From contig NZ_CP119766.1 in assembly GCF_030378165.1 (NCBI RefSeq), positions 5,518,001 to 5,582,000 of the forward strand: a stretch of 64,000 nucleotides of DNA, written 5' to 3'. The stretch comes from Flavobacterium panacagri (GTDB lineage Bacteria > Bacteroidota > Bacteroidia > Flavobacteriales > Flavobacteriaceae). How positions within the stretch are numbered: the first letter of the stretch is position 1; every line of letters starts with the position of its first letter. Below are positions 27,316 through 37,808 of the stretch, piece after piece. The translations under genes and the position numbers were made by a program. A model generated the notes under the pieces. It did no database searches and was not told the origin of the DNA. It was given only the letters and a program-made list of their open reading frames with translations.

Positions 27316-30300
27316 ATGGCCGCAGACTATAGTTTTTTCAATTCGGTTATTTCAGGAATTGCCTGTATCGGTAATACCTTAGAATCAATTATGACCGCAT
27401 GGTATGTATTCGACTCTGATATAATTTTTTACAATAACCCTAAACTAATTGTTTTAGGGTTATCGCTTTTTGCTTTTCTGTCATTGCTTGTCTATCAATT
27501 TTTTAAGATTAAAGCCAAAATAGGATATTTCATTGAAAAAAAGAAAGAACAAGATACCATCAGTAAAGAGTATCAGCTTTATATCTTATTTTTTGGTATT
27601 GCAGTAATTGTAATCGAAATTATAAATGAAATTTTTAAGATCAGACCGAAAAGTCTCTTATTTATCAACGTTTCAATTGGTATTGCAGTACTTATAATCT
27701 ACTCGATAACCGATAAAATAAAATGGTTTAGAGAACATATTCAGCAAATTTTTATTTTCTCTTTCTTTATTTACATTTCTTATGTAGCATTCAATATCGT
27801 GATGCTTTCCAATGATGTTGTACCAATCATTGTTTTCTTAATTTCTTTTTTCTTTTCCTACAGCATTCTTAAACCAATCAAAATCTATTGGCTCTTTGTT
27901 GGACTTACGTTTCTGTTTTTGATCGCCACAATAACGTTTCAGCTCATTCCGATAAAATCTTCCATTTTACTTATTAATTTCTGTATCTTAATTTTCATAA
28001 TAAATCAGGTAAAATATGCTGTACTGTTAAACAATCGTGATAATTTTAGATTTGCCAGCGAAATTGTTCACAAAGGAAACTCCCTGACCATTGCCTCAAA
28101 TCAAAAAGGTGAAATATTATTTAGCAGTGAAACAATTACAGCCATTCTAGGTTATCAGCCTGAAGAAATAATGGGATTAAAGTTTTGGGAACTCACCCAG
28201 GATTCTGCATTTATAGAAGATTTAAAACCCATTAACAATGAAGAAAACAAGCTTTACATCAGAAAACTAAAAAATAAAAACGGCGAGTTTAAATACATTC
28301 AATGGAAAGATAAAAAATTCTCTGATGATTTAATCATTAGCATTGGACAAGATGTTACGGAGCAAATTCTTGTTCAGGATCAGTACAAAAATCTAATTCA
28401 GACTGCAACCGATATTATTTTTGAAATTAATCCAGAAGGTTATTTTACGTTTATAAACGAATTTGGTTTTTCAATCCTTGGCTATTCTGAAAACGAAATC
28501 ATCAATAAACATTATTCCAATATCATTCATGAACATTACATCAATAGTGCTGTTGATTTTTATGAAAATTTAGTTCTCAATGAAAATAATTATCCAGTAA
28601 TAGAAATTCCGATTTTAAAGAAAAACGGGGAACAAATATGGATTTCTCAGAAAATTATTGTTCGCAGAAACGACTTAGGCCAAACAACAGGTTTTTCCGG
28701 AATTGCAAGAGATATTACTGAGAAAAAGAATATTGAAAAAGAAAAAAAGAAACGTCTTAAAAAAATTGAAGCCTATAATAATTCGACCAAAAAATTATCT
28801 ACAACCGATTTTAGCAAATACGACAAATTAAACACTGTTATTGATCTTATTCTAAAAGAAGCAGCCTTAATTAGTCGTGTCAATCGCGTTAGTTTTTGGA
28901 AATATCATAAGGATTTGATTACCTGCAAGAATCTTTTCAGTCTTGATAATCAAAACTTAAGTGACAAAAATATCCTAAACAAAGAATCATATCCTATTTA
29001 CTTTGAAACCTTAAGTAAAAAAGCCATTATCAATGCGCCAGATGTCTTTAATAAATTAGAAACATCTGAATTTGAAAAATTATACTTCACCAAAAATAAC
29101 ATCAAATCAATGTTAGATGTTCCAATTTTTCTAACAGGACAGCTGGCAGGAGTAGTTTGTTTTGAAAGTACCGAAAAAAAACGCGAGTGGGACAATGAAG
29201 ACATCAATTATGCCAGAACCATCTCAGATGTTATTTCTCTCGCTATTTCTTCCCAGATGCGTTTAGAAGCAGAAAGAAAACTAGAATTCAAAAGTAATCT
29301 TTTATCTGCACTTTCCTCTTGCACAGAGAAATTCTTACTCAGCAAGACAACACAGCAAATGTTCCAGGAAACCTATGATATAATTGGAAAAGCTGCCAAA
29401 GTAGATCATATGTATTATTATGAAAAAGATCCGATTTACAATACTGTCAGTCAAAAATACAAATGGTCGCGAGAAGGCATAGAGCACCAAATCACTCCTT
29501 TGCGTCACATGACCGAAGAAAATCTAAAGGAAATCTATGAGGCTGCGCAGCAGAAAAAAATTCTAAATACGCTAACCCGCCATCTTAACGAAGGATTCTT
29601 TAAAACCCTGCTGATTAATAATGAGATCAAATCTATTCTAATTTTACCATTATATATTAATGATATCTTTACCGGTTTTATTGGTTTTGACGATTGTACT
29701 AAAGAAAAAAGATGGTCTGAAGAAGAAATCTATATCTTTCAGGTTTTAGCTAATAATATTTCATCTGCTTTAGAAAGAAATCGAAATGAGACTAAAATTG
29801 TAGAAAGTGAAGAAAAATTCAAACTGATTGCCAATAACATTCCCGGAACTGTTTATTTATCTAAGTTTGATGCATTTTCGACCAAAATCTTTTTAAATGA
29901 TGAAGTTTTAAACTTAACCGGCTATTCTAAATCAGAATTTATAGAGAATAATTTATCGTTTCTTTCTTTAATTCATCATGATGATAAAGATGAAGTCATC
30001 AACAATCAGATTGACAATTTACAAAAAGGAATGCCTCTTCATAATGTCTATCGTATAAAGCGCAAATCTGGCGAATATATTTGGGTAGAAGAATTTGGGG
30101 ATGTCATAAAAAGAGACGATGAAATAGAATTTGTGGGCGGTATCTATTTCGATATTACCAACAAAAAAGAGATTGAAGACGCCATAAAGGCCAAACAATT
30201 AGCGGAAGCAGCAAACAAATCCAAATCTGATTTCCTAGCCAATATGTCGCACGAAATTAGAACTCCTCTTAATGGAATTATTGGTTTTACTCATTTATTA

Positions 30301-31368
30301 ATGAAAACCGAATTGGAAGAAATTCAGGAAAAATATATGACCACGATTAATCAATCGGCTCATTCTTTACTTGAAATCATCAATGATATTCTGGATTTCT
30401 CTAAAATTGAAGCTGGAAAATTAGAACTCTTTATTGATCTTTATGACATTAAAAAAGTTCTCGGGCAAGTTTTCGATTTAATTGTTTACGAATCCAATCA
30501 AAAAAATCTGGAATTGGAATTAAATATTGATCCAGATGTTCCTAAATACATTTGGACAGATATTGTCAGAATCAAGCAAATTTTGATTAACCTGCTTTCA
30601 AATGCCGTCAAATTTACTACTGAAGGCTCTATCAAACTAAATGTCACCGTTTTAGAAAAGAAGAAAAACAACAATTGTATAATTCGTTTTTCTGTAGTTG
30701 ATACTGGAATTGGGATTTTAGAAAAGAACCAGAAAAAAATCTTTAAAGCATTTTCGCAAGAAGACAGTTCTACAACAAGAAAATTTGGAGGCACAGGATT
30801 AGGTTTAACCATTTCCAATCAATTATTGGCACTAATGGAAAGCCGTCTGCAATTGGAAAGTACAATAAACGTAGGAAGTAACTTTTTCTTTGATTTAAAT
30901 CTAAAAACAAGTAATCAAAGCATAAACGATAAATACAATGCTGAACTGAAAAGTTTAAATATCGAATTGGATTCTGAGGACATGGAACCCAACGACAACA
31001 CCATTACTTTCTTAATTGTTGAAGACAATAAAGTAAACATGTTACTTTTAAAGACAATTATAAAAAACCTCTACAACAATGCATACATTCACGAATGTGA
31101 AAATGGATATGAAGCCATTCAACAATTTGAAAAGATAAATCCGACTATTGTTTTTATGGATATTCAAATGCCGATTATGAATGGTTATGAAACCACAAGA
31201 GCTATTAGAAACACAAAAAAAGGAAGAGATATTCCAATTATCGCTGTTACAGCAGGAGCAGAAAAAGATGAACGAAATAAATGTATTTCTGCCGGAATGG
31301 ATGATTATATTTCAAAACCAATCATGAAAGGCAGCGTCGAAGAGACCTTGATTAAATGGCTTGGATAA
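27316..31368 (+). CDS. Hybrid sensor histidine kinase with PAS, GAF and receiver domains
   Basis: A 1350-residue protein. About seven membrane helices fill residues 40-240. Then come PAS domains near 256-350 and 354-470, GAF domains near 505-650 and 662-820, and a PAS near 831-960 (GEYIWVEEFGD). The phospho-acceptor is His979 in LANMSHEIRTPLNG, followed by the ATPase domain (NLLSNAVKFT, DTGIGI, GGTGLGL). The receiver ends the protein, with phospho-Asp1282 in FMDIQMPIMNGYE. It senses an unknown signal and can pass phosphate on to its own receiver. No separate output protein adjoins it. Confidence 0.9.
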   Translation: MAADYSFFNSVISGIACIGNTLESIMTAWYVFDSDIIFYNNPKLIVLGLSLFAFLSLLVYQFFKIKAKIGYFIEKKKEQDTISKEYQLYILFFGIAVIVIEIINEIFKIRPKSLLFINVSIGIAVLIIYSITDKIKWFREHIQQIFIFSFFIYISYVAFNIVMLSNDVVPIIVFLISFFFSYSILKPIKIYWLFVGLTFLFLIATITFQLIPIKSSILLINFCILIFIINQVKYAVLLNNRDNFRFASEIVHKGNSLTIASNQKGEILFSSETITAILGYQPEEIMGLKFWELTQDSAFIEDLKPINNEENKLYIRKLKNKNGEFKYIQWKDKKFSDDLIISIGQDVTEQILVQDQYKNLIQTATDIIFEINPEGYFTFINEFGFSILGYSENEIINKHYSNIIHEHYINSAVDFYENLVLNENNYPVIEIPILKKNGEQIWISQKIIVRRNDLGQTTGFSGIARDITEKKNIEKEKKKRLKKIEAYNNSTKKLSTTDFSKYDKLNTVIDLILKEAALISRVNRVSFWKYHKDLITCKNLFSLDNQNLSDKNILNKESYPIYFETLSKKAIINAPDVFNKLETSEFEKLYFTKNNIKSMLDVPIFLTGQLAGVVCFESTEKKREWDNEDINYARTISDVISLAISSQMRLEAERKLEFKSNLLSALSSCTEKFLLSKTTQQMFQETYDIIGKAAKVDHMYYYEKDPIYNTVSQKYKWSREGIEHQITPLRHMTEENLKEIYEAAQQKKILNTLTRHLNEGFFKTLLINNEIKSILILPLYINDIFTGFIGFDDCTKEKRWSEEEIYIFQVLANNISSALERNRNETKIVESEEKFKLIANNIPGTVYLSKFDAFSTKIFLNDEVLNLTGYSKSEFIENNLSFLSLIHHDDKDEVINNQIDNLQKGMPLHNVYRIKRKSGEYIWVEEFGDVIKRDDEIEFVGGIYFDITNKKEIEDAIKAKQLAEAANKSKSDFLANMSHEIRTPLNGIIGFTHLLMKTELEEIQEKYMTTINQSAHSLLEIINDILDFSKIEAGKLELFIDLYDIKKVLGQVFDLIVYESNQKNLELELNIDPDVPKYIWTDIVRIKQILINLLSNAVKFTTEGSIKLNVTVLEKKKNNNCIIRFSVVDTGIGILEKNQKKIFKAFSQEDSSTTRKFGGTGLGLTISNQLLALMESRLQLESTINVGSNFFFDLNLKTSNQSINDKYNAELKSLNIELDSEDMEPNDNTITFLIVEDNKVNMLLLKTIIKNLYNNAYIHECENGYEAIQQFEKINPTIVFMDIQMPIMNGYETTRAIRNTKKGRDIPIIAVTAGAEKDERNKCISAGMDDYISKPIMKGSVEETLIKWLG

Positions 31369-31375
31369 TTTTTAG

Positions 31376-31464
31376 TTATCAGTCTCCGTTTTCAGTTTGA
31401 AACCGTTACCAGCAATTCCGACTGAAAACCGAGGCTGGAAACCAAGACTGTGACTAAAAACTAA
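31376..31464. repeat. CAGT/ACTG word-repeat intergenic block
   Basis: Begins TTATCAGTCTCCG and ends GACTGTGACTAAAAACTAAA; the words TCAGTTT, ACTGAAA and GGAAACC recur in both directions, like the block at 10030. No ORF. Confidence 0.4.
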
Positions 31465-31544
31465 ATTTATCTAAATCTAAATTTTTTCATAAAAAATCTA
31501 TAAATTCGTATACCCTTTTATAACAAGTTAAAAAACAATTCAAT

Positions 31545-32399
31545 ATGAAATGGCGAGGCAGCAGACAAAGTGATAACGTAGAAGATCGAAGATCCATTAG
31601 CGGTGGCGGTAAAGCCATAATTGGCGGTGGCGTAATTGGTATTATTGTTTTACTTCTGAACGTTTTTGGAGGTGAAACAGGTCAGCAGATAGCTCCTATT
31701 TTAGAACAACTACAAGGCGGGCAAGGTCAACAGACTGAAGCTGCAGCTCCATTAAGCAAGGAAGATGAAGAAATGGGGAACTTTGTTAGAGCAATGCTAG
31801 CTTATAACGAAGATACATGGACAAAAATCTTTGCAGAACATGGCATGACTTATGAAAAACCTAAATTAGTACTTTTTAAAGGAGCTGTACAAACAGCTTG
31901 CGGAGGCGCATCGTCAGCATCTGGACCTTTTTATTGTCCTGGCGATCGAAAAGTGTATATGGATTTAGACTTTTTTGAAGAATTAAAAACCAAATTTGGC
32001 GCAAAAGGAGGCGATTTCGCTATTGCTTATGTAATTGCACATGAAATTGGACATCACATACAAACTTTACTGGGAACGTCCGCCAAAATGCGTCAGGAAC
32101 AGCAAGGAAAAAGTGAAGCCGAAGCTAACAAACTATCCGTAGCTTTAGAATTACAAGCAGACTTCTATGCTGGAGTTTGGGCTCATGATAATCAGGAAAA
32201 ACTTGAGGCAGGAGATATTGAAGAAGCATTAAGTGCCGCAAGCGCAGTGGGTGACGATGCCATTCAAAGTAAAATGCAGGGACATATTGTTCCAGATTCT
32301 TTTACTCACGGAACATCAGAACAAAGAATGTATTGGTTTAATAGAGGGTTTAAAACCGGAGATATTAAACAAGGTACAACCTTTGAAGAAATCAGATAA
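31545..32399 (+). CDS. Neutral zinc metallopeptidase (YpfJ family)
   Basis: A 284-residue protein. The start MKWRGSRQSDNVEDRRS and the following membrane helix (AIIGGGVIGIIVLLLNVFGG) are typical of this family. The zinc motif is HEIGHH, residues 166-171, with the third ligand in LELQADFYAGVWAH. One Cys pair (ACGGASSASGPFYCPGD) is conserved. The enzyme is held in the membrane with its catalytic domain on the periplasmic side. The physiological substrate is unknown. Transcribed alone. Confidence 0.9.
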   Translation: MKWRGSRQSDNVEDRRSISGGGKAIIGGGVIGIIVLLLNVFGGETGQQIAPILEQLQGGQGQQTEAAAPLSKEDEEMGNFVRAMLAYNEDTWTKIFAEHGMTYEKPKLVLFKGAVQTACGGASSASGPFYCPGDRKVYMDLDFFEELKTKFGAKGGDFAIAYVIAHEIGHHIQTLLGTSAKMRQEQQGKSEAEANKLSVALELQADFYAGVWAHDNQEKLEAGDIEEALSAASAVGDDAIQSKMQGHIVPDSFTHGTSEQRMYWFNRGFKTGDIKQGTTFEEIR

Positions 32400-32428
32400 T
32401 ACATAAAACCAAATATATTAACCACCAG

Positions 32429-32460
32429 AAAAGCCCGACTTTATAATCGGGCTTTTTTTT
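32429..32460 (+). terminator. Rho-independent terminator
   Basis: AGCCCGA / TCGGGCT stem followed by eight T residues, shortly after the metallopeptidase gene. Confidence 0.85.
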
Positions 32461-32665
32461 AAAAAACTGTTCTTTGCATAACTCACAGTTTATCTCTATA
32501 TATTGACTAAATTTTCGTGACAATTTATCCGACATTTTCTATAAAAATGCAGTATTGCAGAATTAAATTGAGAATGTTAGGAAATCTCATAGAAAAGAAC
32601 TTCAGATGAATTTTATACTATTATAGGGTGTAAATACATCAATTCCTGCTTAATGATCTGATTTT

Positions 32666-34024
32666 TTAATTATATAACGGATTCTGAACTAACATTCCTC
32701 CACTGATATTTATCTCAACTTGTGGAATTGGCAATAATAAATCTTTTGGCCCTTGAAAAGTAGATGAATAGACAGATAGTACGCTTTGCGCCATATCAAA
32801 CCTAATTAGATCATACAACCTTTGATTTTCATAGGCAAGTTCAGCTCTTCTTTGATTTAACAATGCTATTTTTGTTATTGAAGTACTTGTTACCGGAATT
32901 ACAAATGCTCTATTGCGTACTTTATCATAGTATTTAATTGCATTGGCATCTGTTGTAGATGTGGCAGTTCCCATAATCGCTTCCGTATACATTAAATACA
33001 CATCGGCTAAACGTAAAACAAGCCAATCATTTCCGGCCAATCTAGGCGAAGTTGATGTACGTAAATATTTTCCGTTTTGAGTTGGTATCGCAGAATTAAT
33101 ATTTACTGCTATACGCTTATCAAGAGGATCGGCTTTCATAAAAGCGGCAAAATCATCTGTCACAAAGTTTAAACCACTTGCCTGACCTACTGTCATTTCA
33201 TAAGAAAAACTCTGGCTTTCTGTAGCGCTATCATTAGAATACGGAATAGCAAATAGAATTTCATCGTTTTTCTCGTTATAGAAAACATCTTTATAGTTCG
33301 CCTGTAAGCTGTATTGTGTATCCGCAACTAATGCTGCCAATAATGGCAATGCTAAATCGTATTTTTTTTGTGTCAAATATACTTTTGCTAATATCCCTTG
33401 AGCGGCCTGTTTTGTAGCTCTTCCAAAAGAAGTAGCCGATTTTACTGGAAGTTCATTAATAGCAGTAGTCAAATCACTTTGAATTAGGTCATACACTTCT
33501 GTAAGTGATTTTTTGGCGAAATATTTGGTGTCTTTAATTCCAACTACTTTATCAATTACAGGAACTTCCCCAAAAGCACGAACTAAATTAAAATGTGCCA
33601 ATGCTCTTGCAAATTTCGCTTCTCCATCATAATTCATTTTTTTAGTTGCATCAGAAACCACATTTAAATGTTCCAAAACCGTATTTGCCCTAAAAATAAC
33701 ATTGTAATTTACACTCCAATATCCCGCAACCACAGAGTTTGTTGGAAGTACTTCAAAAGTTTCTAATTGTTTCCATTCTCCTTCATGCAAAGCTGTCTTC
33801 CCATTGTCTGATCGCATTTCAGTTAAAGCAAATTCATTCATTGGCACAGCTTGTAATCCATCATAAATTGCAATAACAGCCCCTAAAACATCTGAATCAT
33901 TATTAAAATATTTTGTATCTGATATAGCTGATATTGGTGCTAAGTCCAAGTCTTCTTTAGAGCAAGAAACTGAAAAACCTAAAATCATTAATAATCCAAA
34001 AAATTTATACTTTGTATTTTTCAT
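32666..34024 (-). CDS. SusD/RagB-family outer-membrane lipoprotein
   Basis: A 452-residue surface lipoprotein: signal peptide with GFSVSC, Cys21. It binds an oligomeric nutrient and hands it to the SusC partner. Helical TPR-like body (KFARALAHFNLVRAFGEVPVID, AAQGILAKVYLTQKKYDLALPLLAAL) and the conserved LRLADVYLMYTEAIMG and RRAELAYENQRLYDLIRF motifs. The gene follows the SusC gene by 11 bases. No enzyme gene adjoins, so the substrate is not predictable. Confidence 0.9.
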   Translation of the reverse strand: MKNTKYKFFGLLMILGFSVSCSKEDLDLAPISAISDTKYFNNDSDVLGAVIAIYDGLQAVPMNEFALTEMRSDNGKTALHEGEWKQLETFEVLPTNSVVAGYWSVNYNVIFRANTVLEHLNVVSDATKKMNYDGEAKFARALAHFNLVRAFGEVPVIDKVVGIKDTKYFAKKSLTEVYDLIQSDLTTAINELPVKSATSFGRATKQAAQGILAKVYLTQKKYDLALPLLAALVADTQYSLQANYKDVFYNEKNDEILFAIPYSNDSATESQSFSYEMTVGQASGLNFVTDDFAAFMKADPLDKRIAVNINSAIPTQNGKYLRTSTSPRLAGNDWLVLRLADVYLMYTEAIMGTATSTTDANAIKYYDKVRNRAFVIPVTSTSITKIALLNQRRAELAYENQRLYDLIRFDMAQSVLSVYSSTFQGPKDLLLPIPQVEINISGGMLVQNPLYN

Positions 34025-34035
34025 TTTCTTAATTT

Positions 34036-37000
34036 TTAAAATTCAACATTTAAACCAATTGATACTGTTTTGTAAATTGGCGCTGCTCCTTTTTGATAAC
34101 CATAAGTTATTGGAGATGAAGGAAGCGATCCTGCACCCGTTGTAGGTAAAATTCCTTCTGGGTTATATCCTTCATAATTTTTTGCCATGATATATAATAA
34201 ATTCTGGGCAGCGGTATATAAACGAAGTCGGCTTATTCCGAAATTTTTAAGATTATCCTTTGAAAAGCTATACCCTAAATTGATATTTCGTAAGGCTATA
34301 TAAGATGCATCCTGAATATCTAAATTTGTGTAAATTCTTTCTCTTACTAAACCTGTATCTGGAAAACTTGGGACAGTTCCTGCATTATTACCAAATTCGT
34401 TTTTAATATATTGTGAGTCTATGTTTCTAACTTTGGCACCATGAGATCCTTGGAACATAAAACTAAAATCAATATTTTTATATTTTAGGTTGTTGGAAAA
34501 ACTCCACACCAAATCTGGATAAGGATTTCCTAAAATAGTTCGGTCATCGCCATCAATTTTACCATCTCCATTCAAATCTTTCACATAAACAGACTGTGAT
34601 TGCGAATTGATTGGATAAAGCGGATTTTTAATATATTGAGGCTGAATTTCTTTTGAAACTACATAACCATAAAACGAAGATATAGGATGACCTTCAAGAG
34701 CAATCCACTCTGCTGGACGTTTTGATTCAATTACACTAATCAGACCGTTTGAACCGGCAAAATCAAGTAAAGTGTTTTTATTGTGAGTAAATAAAGCTGA
34801 GGCATTCCAAGAGAAGTTTTCATTTTTAAGAATGGTAGAACGTAATTCCAACTCAAAACCACGGTTTTCAACTTTACCTTTATTTACTAAAGCGCTGTTA
34901 AATCCTGTTACTCCAGGAACCGGAAGATCTAATAATAAATCTTTACTCGTTCTGATATAGTAATCAAGTGATATATTTAAAATGCCTCCAAAAATACTGG
35001 CATCTAATCCTGGGTTAAATTCTACTAATTTTTCCCATCCTAAATCTGGATTTGAAATATTAGAAACATTATATCCGTTTGAAACACCTGTTAACGAAGT
35101 ACTAATAGGATTTACCAATCCAAGATGTGCATATTCTCCAATTCCTGAGTTGCTTCCCGTTTGTCCATAACTCACTCGTAATTTAAGATCTTTAACAAAA
35201 TTACTTTCTTTTAAAAACTGCTCATTTGACACTCTCCATCCCAAAGAAGCAGCAGGAAAATATCCGAATTTCTTATTCGGTCCAAATTTAGAGCTTCCGT
35301 CCGACCTGAAACTTACTGATAGTAGATATCTATCATCGAAAGAATAATTAACTCTTGTTAGATAAGAAACTAATTTTTCTTCTGTTTTAGACATAGAACC
35401 GCCACCAACACCAACATTTGCAGAAGGAATAGTTTCTATATAATCATTTACATACCCTGATCCTCTTAAATTCACAAATTCAGAATTCCAGTGTTCAAAA
35501 GTAAAACCAGCAACAGCGGCTATAGAGTGTCTTCCAAAATCATTATTATAACTAAAAATACTCTCTCCAGCAACGTGGTTTACAGTAGTAGAGTTATAGG
35601 AAGTACTTACATCACCGGCATAGTTTTTTGTTGCCAAAACTCCAGTACGGTTATCATTTACAATGTTTCTGTAATCGCCCCCAATAGTTTGTTTAAAATT
35701 AAAATGATCTGTGAAATTAAATTTAAAATAAGTATTACCAATAAGTTTAGTCTGACGTGTCTCATAATCTGCTTCTACCAATGAAGCATAAGGATTTCCA
35801 TCGCCTGTAACACCAATAGAAGTTCCAAGTTTATCTGCTCTTGGTTTCCCTGTAGTCAGATCATAGTTTACAAAGAAACGTTCTTCGGCATAATCCCCCA
35901 CTTTTACATTAGGAAATTGGTAAGTATTTACAAACTGAATAGAATGCTCATCTAAACGAATAGGAAGCCAAGGCTGCTGGCGAATAGCATTTAAATTTGA
36001 ATTTGCCAAAGATCTTTGTTGTGTAATCGATGGGTTAAGCATAATGCCAAACTCTAATTTATCTGCTTTGGAATCTAAATTCACACTGGCATTCATTTTT
36101 TTATAGTTATCGGTCAACTGCACACCTTCGTCATTAGTATATCCAAGCGACGCTCTAAATTTTGTATTTTTTGTACCGCCGCTGACCGATAAATTATGAT
36201 CTGTAATATAACCTCCATCATATATTTCTTTCTCCCAGTTTGTATAAGTGCCTAATGCCTGAACCATTTTCATTTCATCTGTCAAAACACCATTATTACT
36301 GCTTGATACATATTGAGCCCATTTATCTGGAGTAGATAAAATATTTGTTCTTGGCACAAACTTGTACCCCGTATAAGTATTGTAATTAAACTTGGTTGGT
36401 TCTTCTTTACCTTTTTTAGTAGTAATCATTATAACTCCGTTAGCACCTCTGGAACCGTAGATAGAAGATGATGAGGCATCTTTTAAAACTTCAACAGATT
36501 CGACCGTATTCATATCAATACTCCCCAAGAAATCTCCATCATTACCAACTGCAATTCCATCTAATACAATTAACGGATTAGCATTAAAAGAAATAGATCC
36601 CTGCCCCCTAACTTTAATAGTTGGAGCTGCCCCCGCCGATGGGTTTGTCTGCTGGATATTTACACCCGAAACTTGTCCCTGCAAAGCGTCATCAACACGT
36701 GAAACTGGAATTTGATCTAAGTCTTTATTGGTTACTTTTGATACAGAACCCGTGATATTTTTCTTCTTTTGAGTACCGTAACCAATTACAACCACTTGAT
36801 ATAATTGATTTTGAGCTTCGGCCAAAGTCACATTCAAAACGGTTTGATTGGTAATTGTAATAGTTTGTGAAGTATAGCCTATACAGCTAAATTGTACTTT
36901 ATCTCCGGCTGAAACTGAAATTGAATAAACGCCGTCAAAATCAGTAGTGGTTCCTCCCTTAGAATTTGTTACCACTACATTAGCTCCTGGAATGGGAGTC

Positions 37001-37110
37001 TTGTCTGAAGCTGAAGTTATTTTTCCTTTTAATGCATATTTGCTCTGAGCAAATACCCCCGCATTAAACAGTAAAATAATGAGCAATGAAAATTTAACCT
37101 TTAAATTCAT
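34036..37110 (-). CDS. SusC/RagA-family TonB-dependent transporter
   Basis: A 1024-residue outer-membrane barrel. Signal peptide 1-21, carboxypeptidase-regulatory-like domain about 24-105 (GKITSASDKTPIPGANVVVTNSKGGTTTDFDG), plug about 115-230 (VVIGYGTQKKKNITGSVSKV, SRGANGVIMITTKKG), then the barrel ending in aromatic IGLNVEF. It imports a nutrient with energy from TonB-ExbBD, together with the SusD-like protein that follows. The pair has no neighbouring glycosidase, sigma factor or regulator. Confidence 0.95.
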   Translation of the reverse strand: MNLKVKFSLLIILLFNAGVFAQSKYALKGKITSASDKTPIPGANVVVTNSKGGTTTDFDGVYSISVSAGDKVQFSCIGYTSQTITITNQTVLNVTLAEAQNQLYQVVVIGYGTQKKKNITGSVSKVTNKDLDQIPVSRVDDALQGQVSGVNIQQTNPSAGAAPTIKVRGQGSISFNANPLIVLDGIAVGNDGDFLGSIDMNTVESVEVLKDASSSSIYGSRGANGVIMITTKKGKEEPTKFNYNTYTGYKFVPRTNILSTPDKWAQYVSSSNNGVLTDEMKMVQALGTYTNWEKEIYDGGYITDHNLSVSGGTKNTKFRASLGYTNDEGVQLTDNYKKMNASVNLDSKADKLEFGIMLNPSITQQRSLANSNLNAIRQQPWLPIRLDEHSIQFVNTYQFPNVKVGDYAEERFFVNYDLTTGKPRADKLGTSIGVTGDGNPYASLVEADYETRQTKLIGNTYFKFNFTDHFNFKQTIGGDYRNIVNDNRTGVLATKNYAGDVSTSYNSTTVNHVAGESIFSYNNDFGRHSIAAVAGFTFEHWNSEFVNLRGSGYVNDYIETIPSANVGVGGGSMSKTEEKLVSYLTRVNYSFDDRYLLSVSFRSDGSSKFGPNKKFGYFPAASLGWRVSNEQFLKESNFVKDLKLRVSYGQTGSNSGIGEYAHLGLVNPISTSLTGVSNGYNVSNISNPDLGWEKLVEFNPGLDASIFGGILNISLDYYIRTSKDLLLDLPVPGVTGFNSALVNKGKVENRGFELELRSTILKNENFSWNASALFTHNKNTLLDFAGSNGLISVIESKRPAEWIALEGHPISSFYGYVVSKEIQPQYIKNPLYPINSQSQSVYVKDLNGDGKIDGDDRTILGNPYPDLVWSFSNNLKYKNIDFSFMFQGSHGAKVRNIDSQYIKNEFGNNAGTVPSFPDTGLVRERIYTNLDIQDASYIALRNINLGYSFSKDNLKNFGISRLRLYTAAQNLLYIMAKNYEGYNPEGILPTTGAGSLPSSPITYGYQKGAAPIYKTVSIGLNVEF

Positions 37111-37204
37111 AATTTACTTTTTTGGTTTGTTTTTTAGTTAGCAAGCAATATAATTGTACATCCTTCCAGTTTTAAAGTGATGAAAGAAAATCAATTCAAA
37201 TTAA

Positions 37205-37248
37205 TTTGGTTTTCCAAATTGGTTTTCCAATTTAAAAAACCAAATATA
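37205..37248 (-). promoter_or_regulatory. Tandem TTGGTTTTCCAA operator and -7 box of the SusC gene
   Basis: Two adjoining copies, TTTGGTTTTCCAAA (37205-37218) and TTGGTTTTCCAA (37219-37230), each an inverted repeat. On the - strand they lie just downstream of a TATATTTG box (37241-37248), about 95-120 bases before the SusC start, where a bound repressor would block transcription. No regulator is encoded nearby. The operator role is inferred from position and symmetry. Confidence 0.45.
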
Positions 37249-37620
37249 AGTTCTTTTTTCCAATAAAAAAATAAATGGATTTTTTTAACAAAAAGTGTAC
37301 AGCTAAAGAGTTAAATAAAACTTAGGATAATGAAATGGATATGCCGTTTCCTTAAATCTTAATCAAGACTTTAAGAATAGAATTAAAAGCATTAGTAAGT
37401 AAAGCGTTTTCTATGTAAATGGTATAATGAAAATATTGGAGGTACATGAAAGTAACTCTTTCAAATAATTACTTCAAGTCAGTACTTTCAAAAACCTTTA
37501 AATCAAATTTGATATCGTTACTATTAAAAAAATAAAAAACGATAGTATTTTCCTTTTTGGATTCTAAGATTGTTTGAAATTAGGGATTTTGAATATTGAA
37601 ATTTGTTTTCGGGCGAAAAC

Positions 37621-37649
37621 AAAAAAAGCCTTGAATTTCTTCAAGGCTT
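37621..37649 (-). terminator. Terminator of tRNA-His
   Basis: On the - strand, AAGCCTTGA / TCAAGGCTT followed by T residues, 8 bases beyond the tRNA-His 3' end. The remaining sequence 37250-37620 upstream of the SusC promoter holds no gene I can see. Confidence 0.8.
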
Positions 37650-37657
37650 TAAATCTG

Positions 37658-37732
37658 GGTGGCTGACCGGGTTCGAACCGGCGACCCGCGGCACCACAAA
37701 CCGCTACTCTAACCAGCTGAGCTACAACCACC
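37658..37732 (-). tRNA. tRNA-His (GTG)
   Basis: A standard cloverleaf: acceptor GGTGGTTG with CAGCCACC, including the extra G at -1 opposite C73 that marks tRNA-His; D-arm GTAGCTCAGCTGGTTAGAGT; anticodon arm GCGGT-TTGTGGT-GCCGC with anticodon GTG; T-loop TTCGAAC. It ends at C73 without an encoded full CCA. A -7 box and a terminator flank it. Confidence 0.95.
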
Positions 37733-37750
37733 ATTTTTGCTTAGCGAGTG

Positions 37751-37758
37751 CAAATATA
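37751..37758 (-). promoter_or_regulatory. -7 promoter box of tRNA-His
   Basis: TATATTTG on the - strand, 19 bases before the tRNA-His 5' end; matches TAnnTTTG. Confidence 0.55.
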
Positions 37759-37808
37759 GAACAAAGGTTGAGTTCTACAAAGAAAAAAATGAAAAATTTT
37801 TATAAAAA

